Part shown: in pieces, positions 17,030 through 23,938 of the stretch
Layout: each line of letters starts with the position of its first letter
Numbering within the stretch: position 1 is the first letter of the stretch
DNA from: an uncultured Erysipelotrichaceae bacterium
GTDB taxonomy: Bacteria > Bacillota_I > Bacilli_A > Erysipelotrichales > Erysipelotrichaceae
Assembly (NCBI GenBank): GCA_902796525.1
Contig: CADBPB010000046.1
Location: forward strand, 1 to 25,290
Reading direction: 5' to 3'
DNA length: 25,290 nucleotides
Notes under the pieces: model-generated
What the model saw: the letters and a program-made list of their open reading frames with translations, nothing else
Database searches by the model: none
What the model was told of the DNA's origin: nothing
Position numbers and translations under genes: made by a program

Positions 17030-17277
17030 CTGCCGAACAGTCCTTTCTTCTGATACGCTTCAACGTTTATATCAGTGCATTCATACCCGGTCTCTTTGAT
17101 CGCATGAATCAGTTTTTCCCGATCGAAATCTCCATCATAGAGAAATTCCGTTTCCCCTTTCTTGTACGAAGATCTGACCTTTCCCGCTTTCGGAAGGACC
17201 TTTCTGACCGTATCGTTCATATGCGCTTCGCACATACCGCAAGCCATGCCATCTATCTTCAAAACAACTTTATTCAT
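17026..17277 (-). CDS. Heavy-metal-associated (HMA) domain protein, CopZ-like
   Basis: This single ferredoxin-like HMA domain of 83 residues has the metal-binding loop GMACGMC (Cys13, Cys16), as in copper chaperones and the N-termini of P-type ATPases. The conserved Gly-Tyr near the end (KETGYEC) also fits, and an extra Cys lies just after it. Shine-Dalgarno GGAGG precedes the ATG. It is the first gene of the six-gene operon and overlaps the ZIP gene. Pairing a CxxC metallochaperone with a ZIP importer, not a copper ATPase, suggests it handles the metal brought in by ZIP or buffers the cytoplasm; this is inference. Confidence 0.88.
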   Translation of the reverse strand: MNKVVLKIDGMACGMCEAHMNDTVRKVLPKAGKVRSSYKKGETEFLYDGDFDREKLIHAIKETGYECTDINVEAYQKKGLFGR

Positions 17278-17299
17278 ATAACCTCCATATAGATTTAAA

Positions 17300-17317
17300 A
17301 GTTAGCATTAACTAACT
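17300..17317. promoter_or_regulatory. 18-bp inverted repeat at the operon transcription start (candidate repressor operator)
   Basis: AGTTAG and CTAACT arms of 6 bp enclose CATTAA. The repeat begins at the predicted transcription start. Its TTAG...CTAA composition resembles DtxR/IdeR-type boxes (13 of 19 positions against TTAGGTTAGSCTAACCTAA by hand), so a metal-sensing repressor is plausible but not shown. Confidence 0.5.
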
Positions 17318-17323
17318 ACTATT

Positions 17324-17354
17324 ATTATATACCAAAACTGCAGATACATCGCAA
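17324..17354 (-). promoter_or_regulatory. Promoter of the HMA-ZIP-ATC hydrolase operon
   Basis: On the minus strand TTGCGA (17354-17349), a 17-nt spacer, and TATATA (17331-17326) preceded by TGG as an extended -10; an overlapping TATAAT is at 17329-17324. The predicted start is near 17317-17319, about 40 nt before the HMA ATG. Confidence 0.6.
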
Positions 17355-17355
17355 A

Positions 17356-17380
17356 TTTAAAAACCTGTGTTTTCACAGGT
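17356..17380 (-). terminator. Intrinsic terminator downstream of the AlkD-like gene
   Basis: On the minus strand, stem ACCTGTG / CACAGGT (7 bp) with loop AAAA is followed by TTTTTAAATTT. It lies about 97 nt past the AlkD-like stop and ends next to the -35 of the following operon. Confidence 0.8.
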
Positions 17381-17476
17381 CTTTGCAGAATTTTGGATAT
17401 CCTATATCATCCTCTTCGATGGCTTGTCTCCGCCATTTTACAAAACTGCACAAAGAATCCGTCTGTAAAGCGACCG

Positions 17477-18151
17477 TCATGACCTGAGACTCCTCAGATA
17501 ATCTTTGTGTTCATCGCTTACCCGATAGCTTTCGATCGCTTTCTGAATGGCCTTTTTGTGTACCCACTCATCCAGTCTTCGCTTCTCGAAGTAAGGAACG
17601 GTCTCATCATATCTCTTCGCCAGCGCCGTAGCAAAATACCAGGCGACCATCATTTTCAGGTAATAGTCCTTACCCCTCTTATCTGCGACAAGTTCCAGAT
17701 ACTCCTCCTTGAAATCATCGCCCAGGAATTCATTCATCAGCATGCGGATGCCGAACCTTGCCGTATAGACATGCTCGGAAGCGATCCACTTTTTGATATA
17801 CGGCAGCACTTTCTGACGGTTCTTCGCAAATGCTTTCGGAGTCGCCTGATCCGATACCGGCCAGCAGTCGACATAAGGCAGAAAGCTTTCCACGGCTTCG
17901 ACGCACGCATCGAAATCTTTGATCATCGAAACGACAAAAAAATGAATCAGGTTTTCCTCGTAATACCGATGCGGTACATCCCGGAGAAACGCATCCCGCT
18001 CAGGGCTTTCAGACACTTCTTTGGCGATTTTCCGCATCTCAGGCGTTCTGACGCCAAGAATGGTTTCCGGTGGAATATTCGGAACCAGTTTGATCTGAAA
18101 CTCGCGGTAAGTGTCATCTTTCACTTCCATAAGCCGGTCATATAGAGTCAT
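17477..18151 (-). CDS. DNA alkylation repair protein, AlkD-like DNA glycosylase
   Basis: AlkD-type HEAT-repeat glycosylases excise bulky or positively charged alkylpurines such as 3-methyladenine and 7-methylguanine. The 224-residue protein is all-helical and of family length. Residues matching the AlkD active site are visible: Trp97 and Asp101 in VDCWPVSD, and Arg132 in YTARFGIRM. The motif YYLKMMVAWYFA (about 165-176) is also typical. The start has a GGAAA purine site about 9 nt upstream. It is divergent from the EamA transporter. A second base-excision glycosylase (AlkZ-like) lies nearby at 19540-20736. Confidence 0.88.
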   Translation of the reverse strand: MTLYDRLMEVKDDTYREFQIKLVPNIPPETILGVRTPEMRKIAKEVSESPERDAFLRDVPHRYYEENLIHFFVVSMIKDFDACVEAVESFLPYVDCWPVSDQATPKAFAKNRQKVLPYIKKWIASEHVYTARFGIRMLMNEFLGDDFKEEYLELVADKRGKDYYLKMMVAWYFATALAKRYDETVPYFEKRRLDEWVHKKAIQKAIESYRVSDEHKDYLRSLRS

Positions 18152-18298
18152 TGTCCGTTTCCTTTCTTTGCTGCACAGAGATCAACATGATTGCGAAGAT
18201 ATCGGAAAATCGCTATTGGTATCTGTCAGTTGTTTCTCTTATTATATAAAACAATACCCTTTGTTTTCATCTGAGACCCTGCGGCTGCCTGAGAGAAT

Positions 18299-18327
18299 TT
18301 CACAGGTGTTCTGTTCCGTGATAGAAT
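18299..18327 (+). promoter_or_regulatory. Promoter for the EamA transporter
   Basis: TTCACA (18299-18304), a 17-nt spacer and TAGAAT (18322-18327): five of six matches in each hexamer. The predicted start near 18334 gives a leader of about 24 nt that contains the AAGGAG ribosome-binding site. Confidence 0.6.
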
Positions 18328-18357
18328 AATGCCGTTGATCCATCTGAAAGGAGCCTC

Positions 18358-19203
18358 ATGAAGAAAGAAAACAAAGGGTTATGGCTGGTACTGCTGGGAG
18401 CGATCGCTTTTTCGCTGGGCGGTCTTTTTGTCAAGCTGATTCCCTGGGCTCCGATCTCGACCAATGCCGGAAGATGCATCTTCTCTTCGCTTATCATCTT
18501 TCTGTATATCCGCATCAGCGGACATAAGATCCTGTTAAACAAGACAGTCATTCTGGGAGCGCTGTCCGTTGCGGCGATGCTGCTATGCTATGTGGCATCC
18601 ATGAAGATGACCAGTGCTGCCTCGGCAATCGTTCTGGAATATACGGCACCTGTTTTCATCGTCCTGTTTGAAGCCGTACTTTTCCATAAGAAGCCGACAA
18701 GACTCGACCTGATCGTCTGCCTGGTCGTATTCTTCGGAATCGTGCTGGTAGTCAGCGGAGGATCGGAGCACAGGACGCTTGCCGGAGACTTGCTGGCGCT
18801 GCTTTCGGGCGTCTTCTATGCATTTACGATCATGCTGAACGATTTCAAAGGAGGAGACTCTCTGTCATCCGTTCTGTTCGGACATATGCTTATGGTACTG
18901 ATCGGTCTGCCTTTCATCCTGAAAGAAACAGATTTCAGCATCCATACCCTGCTGCTGGTTGCGGCTTTGGGCATCTTCCAGGCCGGAGCGGGATATACGC
19001 TGCTGACGGTAGGCCTGAAACATTGCGAAGCTTTGTCCGGTTCCCTTGTCGCCAGCATCGAGCCGGTACTCAATCCGGTCCTGGTAGCTATTTTTTACGG
19101 TGAATATGTTTCATCGAAAGCGATCATCGGTGCGGCGATCGTCATCGGCACGATCTGCATCTATAATATCCTTCGGATGAAAAAAGCCAAAACCGCTGAA
19201 TAA
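18358..19203 (+). CDS. EamA/DMT family transporter
   Basis: Drug/metabolite transporters of the EamA type export small metabolites across the cytoplasmic membrane. The 281-residue protein has ten hydrophobic segments arranged as two EamA repeats (about 7-135 and 143-275). The first repeat begins AIAFSLGGLFVK and holds SAASAIVLEYTAPVF; the second holds the matching CEALSGSLVASIEPVLNPV. A basic tail (RMKKAK) closes it. Shine-Dalgarno AAGGAG is 5 nt before the ATG. It is monocistronic, flanked by two minus-strand DNA glycosylase genes. The substrate is unknown. Confidence 0.9.
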   Translation: MKKENKGLWLVLLGAIAFSLGGLFVKLIPWAPISTNAGRCIFSSLIIFLYIRISGHKILLNKTVILGALSVAAMLLCYVASMKMTSAASAIVLEYTAPVFIVLFEAVLFHKKPTRLDLIVCLVVFFGIVLVVSGGSEHRTLAGDLLALLSGVFYAFTIMLNDFKGGDSLSSVLFGHMLMVLIGLPFILKETDFSIHTLLLVAALGIFQAGAGYTLLTVGLKHCEALSGSLVASIEPVLNPVLVAIFYGEYVSSKAIIGAAIVIGTICIYNILRMKKAKTAE

Positions 19204-19539
19204 TAGATTCCGCTCTCGTCAAACCGCAATAGGGTTATCACTTTTAACGGTCGTTCATATACTGTCGGTTCCGTTCAGTAACGGACAGCCTGCAAGTACA
19301 GAATTCAACTTGAACGAAGATAAGAAAAAGAGACCATGAGAATTGATAAGACACCGGTTATCAAGATTGAGTAGGACAGCAAAACAGGACATAACCGAAA
19401 AGGAATGTACTTTTTCTTCTGGTCATATCCGTCTGATTATTAACGCGAGAATTGTGACCATCAACAGAATAGACCATTCTTTATCTTTGAAACGAAAACA
19501 AATGCCCCTGTTGACAGAATCAGGGACAACCCTATCTGA
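19204..19539. other. 336-bp gene-free stretch between convergent EamA and AlkZ-like genes
   Basis: No convincing gene is seen. It contains two hairpins: TCCGTT-CAGT-AACGGA (19270-19285) and TTGATAA / TTATCAA with an 8-nt loop (19343-19364). Neither is followed by a T tract on the plus strand. A 12-codon reading frame (ATG at 19336) covers the second hairpin but has no supporting context. At the right end, CCCTG / CAGGG (19506-19525) could act as a weak terminator for the minus-strand AlkZ-like gene, with a T-rich tail GCATTTGTTTT. Confidence 0.5.
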
Positions 19540-20736
19540 TCAGCGATCGATTTCCAGGCAGCCGTTGAATTTCGCAAAATTGCGTAAAGTTCTTTCCAAT
19601 GCGGCATTCATCTTTTTCGTCTGCCGGACACCCGGTTCCCACCAGAGTCCCTTTACGTGAAGAACATTTTCCTTGCGATCCACCGCGGTATCGATCCGTC
19701 CGACAAAACGGTCCCCAAAAAGAATCGGCAAGGTATAGTATCCGTATCTGCGTTTTTCAGCAGGAGTATAGATTTCCCATGTGTAGCGAAAATTCCATAG
19801 CGATAAAATCAGCGCCTTGTCCCACAGCAGCGGATCAAGAGGCGCAATGAACGACATCCTCGGTTTAAGATCTGCCTTCCCTTCAAGAATTGCATGCATG
19901 AGCGGATCATCTTCAGATCGGTAATAAAACGGCGTTTTTATCCCTTCTACCGTCAAAGGAACGATATTACCGTTTTTTGTCAGATAAGCAAAGATCTTTT
20001 TGCGTTGTTCCGCATTCATATCGATGCCAAGAAAAGCCGTACTGTTTTTATCCCAAAGCAGCCCTACCGCGCCGATTCTTCTTAACACGCGCCAGGCCAG
20101 GTATTCTTCTTCGTTCCTGCATGGATTTTCTGCATACAGGATAGACGCCGGCAGATATCTGCTGGAAAGATCGTAATACTTGCGGCTTCCGTTTTTATGA
20201 TGGATGACAAGTTCGCCATCCGCATATAACTGTTCCAGGACCGATCTTGCCGCCTTGGACTTTTTGTGCCAGTTTCCGCTCCAATGCATGGACGAATGCC
20301 AGAAGATCTCCCCTTCGATCGGAAGTGTATCGCTGCAGACCGGACCGTTCTCCTCGATGTAAGCGATGGCCTGTTCTTCCAATTCGCCTAAACCGTCGAA
20401 AGTACTTCCAAGTTCACGGCTGCGTTGCCGATACGCAGAAAAATACGGCCAGTCTTCCATCGGCCAGATGGACAGCTCCTTATCGACATAATCCGCCAGT
20501 TTCCGGTCCTGATAAAGCAGCTCCTGAAGCATTGTTTTCTTGAAACCTTTGGCCCGGGACTGCAAAGTCAGTTCCGCGTTTTTTCCGCATACATCGACAG
20601 GATCATACTGTATGCAGCCTGCCTGACGTATAAAAGAATATGCCCCATCTTTCCCAATGAAACGGTATGCGCCTATCAGCCCCTGTTTTGCCAGAATGAA
20701 CTGTCCGGCTTGCTGTTTGGTTATCGTAAGCATCAT
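19540..20736 (-). CDS. AlkZ/YcaQ-family DNA glycosylase (winged-helix, HTH_42)
   Basis: Members of this family (Streptomyces AlkZ, E. coli YcaQ) are tandem winged-helix glycosylases that unhook interstrand crosslinks or remove bulky N7-alkyl adducts. The 398-residue length fits. The catalytic QxD motif is visible as Gln43-Tyr44-Asp45 in CIQYDPVD. The C-terminal half has FIAPLDPLLWDK and RRYGYYTLPILFGDRFVGR, both typical of the family. The protein starts with two Met residues; AGGGTGG lies about 7 nt before the first. In self-resistant producers such genes sit in toxin clusters, but no biosynthetic cluster is visible here. The EamA exporter and AlkD-like glycosylase nearby may be a loose genotoxin-defence grouping; that is inference. 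Confidence 0.87.
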   Translation of the reverse strand: MMLTITKQQAGQFILAKQGLIGAYRFIGKDGAYSFIRQAGCIQYDPVDVCGKNAELTLQSRAKGFKKTMLQELLYQDRKLADYVDKELSIWPMEDWPYFSAYRQRSRELGSTFDGLGELEEQAIAYIEENGPVCSDTLPIEGEIFWHSSMHWSGNWHKKSKAARSVLEQLYADGELVIHHKNGSRKYYDLSSRYLPASILYAENPCRNEEEYLAWRVLRRIGAVGLLWDKNSTAFLGIDMNAEQRKKIFAYLTKNGNIVPLTVEGIKTPFYYRSEDDPLMHAILEGKADLKPRMSFIAPLDPLLWDKALILSLWNFRYTWEIYTPAEKRRYGYYTLPILFGDRFVGRIDTAVDRKENVLHVKGLWWEPGVRQTKKMNAALERTLRNFAKFNGCLEIDR

Positions 20737-20880
20737 TGTCTGCCACCCTGCTTGTGTAAAAAGTCCTTTTCATGGAAAAACACGGTCATCGCAACAGGCG
20801 ATATCCGGTTTCGTTTTTATATTCTTCAGAGAAGCCGTCTAATTCAAAGGAGCGTATCGAGAAACAGACTCTCTCGGAGC

Positions 20881-22851
20881 TTATTCGATACCGGTCTTAG
20901 GTACTCTGAAATACTCCGTATCTGATATCTTATTCCAGATCGCTTTGAAGCGATGATCCCCGGTTACGGTATAGCTTTGTCCTGCGTAGTATCTCGATCC
21001 TTGCCAGAAAGCGAATACATAGCCGTCTTTGTTAGGCTCAGGCAATTTGATGACCGTGCCTTCCTCGCATTCAACGGTATAGGCCGGCTTCCCATTATAG
21101 GAACCGCCATCCAGATCAAACGTGAGAGTAAATAGTTTCGCCACTTCAACCGTGACCGTGACTTCCGAAGCGGGCATGGTGAATGTATCGTCTTCGCTGA
21201 CTTCGATTCCCTTTCCTTCCGGATCGGTGACCTTAATGCTCTTGATGACATATCCCGGGACATCGTTTCGTTTGACAGTCACCGTTTCGCCGGCAGCTGC
21301 CTTTTCCTGATCGAGCTCGATGAATGGCGCCGACTCTTCCGGAACAGCGATCGCATAGTAGCGAATAAAGGCTGCCGAGATCATGACGTTGGATTCAGGC
21401 ATCGTAAATTCATAGCCGTCCGCCGTTTCGGTCACATCGACTACATTTCCGTCGGCATCTTTCACGCTGATCGAAGCAAGCCGATAGTTTTCATCGGGAC
21501 TGATACTAAGGATGACGGTATCTCCGCCATTGGCTTTTGTTCTGTTCGAAACCACGCTGCCGTTTTCTGTTTCATTGACAGTAACGGTGTATTGATTCTT
21601 GTTGACGATCAAAACATCTGTGGCGTGGTTTCCGTTAGCATCAACGATGGTCTTATTGTCAGATTTGAGTTTTCCGTTTGCAGGCTTCTCGATGGTCAGT
21701 TCGTTGCCAAGAACGATGCCGGCATTACAATAGATACCGCTCTCGTCGGTGTTTCCTTTTGCAGCTACGCTTATGATACCATTGCCGATCGTCATCAGCC
21801 CTTCGCTGGCGATCCCGATGTCAGTGGCTTCGCTCTTTATCTTGCCTCCGCTGATCGTCAGCTCCTGGTCAGTAATAATGCCTATTGCATCATTGCCCTG
21901 TGCATAAGCATCGATTTCTCCGCCGCTTATGACCATCTCCCCCCAAATGCCATCATCAGCCCAGAAAGAGATCGCATTCGATGAAATACTCTGTCCGAGC
22001 GAATAAGCCTTGGCAGTGATCTTGCCTCCGGATATCGTGATGCCTTCAAAAGTACTGATCGCATCGTTTCCAATCAACGTGCCTGATCCTGAACATGTTA
22101 CGATGAGTTCGCCGCCTGAAATGTCGATCGTTTTCCATCGGGTTCGAATGCCGCAGCCATAATCATCGGATATGCTTTCTATCTGCAGCTTTCCATCCGA
22201 CATGGTAAAGCTTCCCTCGCAGATTCCATCGGCATAGATTCCCTTCGAATGAAGCGTTATGTCGCCTCCGCTGATTACCGTATCTCCTACGATCCCCATT
22301 GAATCATAGCCGCTGGTGATGTCGATTGTAACCGTACCGCCGCTGATCTGAACAGTTCCGCCCATTAAACCGGTCGGATTGCACAAAACGCCTCCGGTAG
22401 ATTTCACCGTTATGGTGACTGTTCCGTCCTGAATGCTGAGAGTGTTGCCGGCTTTCATGCCATAGGTATCGTCCGCATCCTTGACATCAACCGTAATGTT
22501 CCCTCCCGCTATAGTCAGGCTTCCGCCTTCGACCAGGATTCCGTATTGCGAACTCTTCAATGTTGCGTTGCCTTGAACGATAAGGTCGAGATTCTTTGCG
22601 TGAATCGCTTTTTCGAGTTCCGTGCTCAAGACAGGCGAGTCTAATGTAAGGATCCCGGATGACGGATCGTATTTTGCTTTCCCGCCATCGCCGAGAATGT
22701 CATCTTTATTTTCAGAAGTGACTGGAATGCCTCCGACCCACAGGTCATAAGACTCCGGCTCTTCCGCCCTGACAGCTCCGCAAGGGCTCAGAACAAGCAT
22801 CGTCATTGCAACGACCAGAATATTCAAAACCGTTTTTCTAAAATGTTTCAT
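20881..22851 (-). CDS. Secreted beta-helix / InlB-repeat surface protein ending at a VPKTG motif
   Basis: A Sec signal peptide is clear (KHFRK, hydrophobic core to about 22, cleavage near Ala29 in AVRAEE). Residues about 40-390 hold roughly ten short repeats built on ISGG or a variant (IAGG, IQDG, MSDG, IGNG) followed by alternating strand residues, as in beta-helix carbohydrate-binding proteins. Two beta-rich modules follow, each ending near FTMP (about 417-570), then an InlB-type repeat (FDLDGGSYNG ... FKAIW, about 575-640). The protein ends VPKTGIE, a sortase-like motif, but with no hydrophobic segment or basic tail, so anchoring would fail. The LSPC stretch in the signal is not a good lipobox because Pro precedes Cys. 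Shine-Dalgarno GGGAG is present. Likely an adhesin or glycan-binding protein; the ligand is unknown. Confidence 0.82.
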   Translation of the reverse strand: MKHFRKTVLNILVVAMTMLVLSPCGAVRAEEPESYDLWVGGIPVTSENKDDILGDGGKAKYDPSSGILTLDSPVLSTELEKAIHAKNLDLIVQGNATLKSSQYGILVEGGSLTIAGGNITVDVKDADDTYGMKAGNTLSIQDGTVTITVKSTGGVLCNPTGLMGGTVQISGGTVTIDITSGYDSMGIVGDTVISGGDITLHSKGIYADGICEGSFTMSDGKLQIESISDDYGCGIRTRWKTIDISGGELIVTCSGSGTLIGNDAISTFEGITISGGKITAKAYSLGQSISSNAISFWADDGIWGEMVISGGEIDAYAQGNDAIGIITDQELTISGGKIKSEATDIGIASEGLMTIGNGIISVAAKGNTDESGIYCNAGIVLGNELTIEKPANGKLKSDNKTIVDANGNHATDVLIVNKNQYTVTVNETENGSVVSNRTKANGGDTVILSISPDENYRLASISVKDADGNVVDVTETADGYEFTMPESNVMISAAFIRYYAIAVPEESAPFIELDQEKAAAGETVTVKRNDVPGYVIKSIKVTDPEGKGIEVSEDDTFTMPASEVTVTVEVAKLFTLTFDLDGGSYNGKPAYTVECEEGTVIKLPEPNKDGYVFAFWQGSRYYAGQSYTVTGDHRFKAIWNKISDTEYFRVPKTGIE

Positions 22852-22898
22852 ACACGCGCTCCCATCGAAAAGAAGATCATAATTTTATTAATATTTAT

Positions 22899-22927
22899 TA
22901 TATATCAAAAAAGATCATGGACATCAA
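22899..22927 (-). promoter_or_regulatory. Promoter for the secreted beta-helix protein
   Basis: On the minus strand TTGATG (22927-22922), a 17-nt spacer and TATATA (22904-22899), overlapping a perfect TATAAT (22902-22897). The leader would be about 40-45 nt. The -35 lies inside the loop of the hairpin that ends the upstream gene. Confidence 0.5.
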
Positions 22928-22950
22928 AGCGCATCGGTCACATGATCTTT
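22910..22950 (-). terminator. Terminator-like hairpin after the CPBP protease gene
   Basis: Arms AAAGATCATG and CATGATCTTT (10 bp) enclose a 21-nt loop; on the minus strand the second arm runs into a T tract (TTTTTTG). It starts 29 nt after the protease stop. The stem is AT-rich, so strength is uncertain. Confidence 0.55.
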
Positions 22951-22978
22951 CCGTCTTAAGACATCATTTCATCAACGC

Positions 22979-23809
22979 TTACCACTCTTCAAGCGTTTTC
23001 TCTTTATCGATCGTCTTCCAGACCTTGCAATAGACGCCAATGAAGACGGCCAGCTGAAAAGCCAGCTGTACCAGATAGACGATCGTCGTTCCGGTATCGC
23101 CGGTCGTATAGGAAGCACTGTCATCCATGCCCTTGAATGCAAATATCTCGTCCAAAAAAGACGGCAGGAAGTCGTTGAGACCATGCACCAGCGCCATCCC
23201 GAAGAGATTCCTGGTCTTCCAGTAAACGAACATGAAGGTCGCTGATGTCAGCGCCAGATTGGCGATTTTCAATGCAAACTGCAGGACCTGCTGCGGATCG
23301 CTAAAATCCGCACCGGACACATGGACATATCCGAAGATCAGGCCGGAGATCAGCGATGTCCACAGAAACGGATGCCTGGTTTTTTTAAACAATGGAAGCA
23401 AGGCATCGCAAGCGCAGCAGCGATAGCAGGCTTCTTCATAGATGCCCACCAGCATCATGCAGACAAAGAAGAGGACCAGTTTCATCACCCAGCCATCCTC
23501 AAGCGCAGGTTTGTCATCAAACAGGGTAAACAGACCCATGAAAAAGAAAAGAAGCGGGAAGATCAGGTTTGGAAACAGCGTTTTCACCACATAGCCTGTC
23601 TGACGGAACATCGTCTGAAAAGTCTTCTTTCCGGAAATCAGATACAGAAAGACCAGCGTTACCACGCTGATGACGATCGATTCCACCAGCAATTCATATG
23701 GGCTTTCAGGCATCAGTTTGTAGAAGTGTATCATGATCAGGATCATCACGACGACACTCAGCAGATACAAAGCTAACTTCAGCAGTTTCGGTTTACTATT
23801 CTCGTTCAT
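22979..23809 (-). CDS. CPBP family intramembrane glutamic endopeptidase
   Basis: CPBP (Abi/CAAX) proteases are multi-pass membrane enzymes linked to prenyl-protein processing, bacteriocin self-immunity or regulated proteolysis. The 276-residue protein has about eight membrane segments. The active-site motifs are in order: EEACYR (Glu125, Glu126, Arg130), FGYVH (Phe159, His163) and HGLND (His209, Asn212). A cysteine-rich patch (CYRCCACDALL) directly after the first motif is unusual. Shine-Dalgarno GAGGGG precedes the ATG. It is flanked by terminators on both sides, so it is probably monocistronic. No bacteriocin gene is visible next to it, so a specific role cannot be given. Confidence 0.9.
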   Translation of the reverse strand: MNENSKPKLLKLALYLLSVVVMILIMIHFYKLMPESPYELLVESIVISVVTLVFLYLISGKKTFQTMFRQTGYVVKTLFPNLIFPLLFFFMGLFTLFDDKPALEDGWVMKLVLFFVCMMLVGIYEEACYRCCACDALLPLFKKTRHPFLWTSLISGLIFGYVHVSGADFSDPQQVLQFALKIANLALTSATFMFVYWKTRNLFGMALVHGLNDFLPSFLDEIFAFKGMDDSASYTTGDTGTTIVYLVQLAFQLAVFIGVYCKVWKTIDKEKTLEEW

Positions 23810-23882
23810 TTCATCCCCTCTGATTTATTTCATATTTTTTATCATAGCAGATTTATCCGAACCAGTTTATAGTAACAAACTA

Positions 23883-23916
23883 AAAAAACGCCGTTCTTCT
23901 CAAAACAGCGTTTTTT
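23883..23916. terminator. Bidirectional intrinsic terminator after the Na/Pi cotransporter gene
   Basis: Stem AAAAAACGC / GCGTTTTTT (9 bp) has three more inner pairs (G-C, T-A, T-A) beyond a C/A mismatch. T tracts follow on both strands. It lies 23 nt past the stop of the minus-strand Na/Pi gene. Confidence 0.85.
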
Positions 23917-23938
23917 ATATTTCAAGTTCAACTCTCTT

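Noticed and set aside
18271..18297. Glycine-riboswitch-like stretch on the minus strand (TCTCTCAGGCAGCCGCAGG)
   Set aside because: It resembles the 3' part of a glycine aptamer, but the required 5' GGAGAG and CCGAAGGAGCAA elements are absent, and the downstream gene is a DNA repair enzyme.
19343..19660. Plus-strand frame of 105 codons running into the AlkZ-like gene
   Set aside because: It starts at TTG, overlaps the 3' end of a well-supported minus-strand gene, and has no family resemblance or ribosome-binding site.
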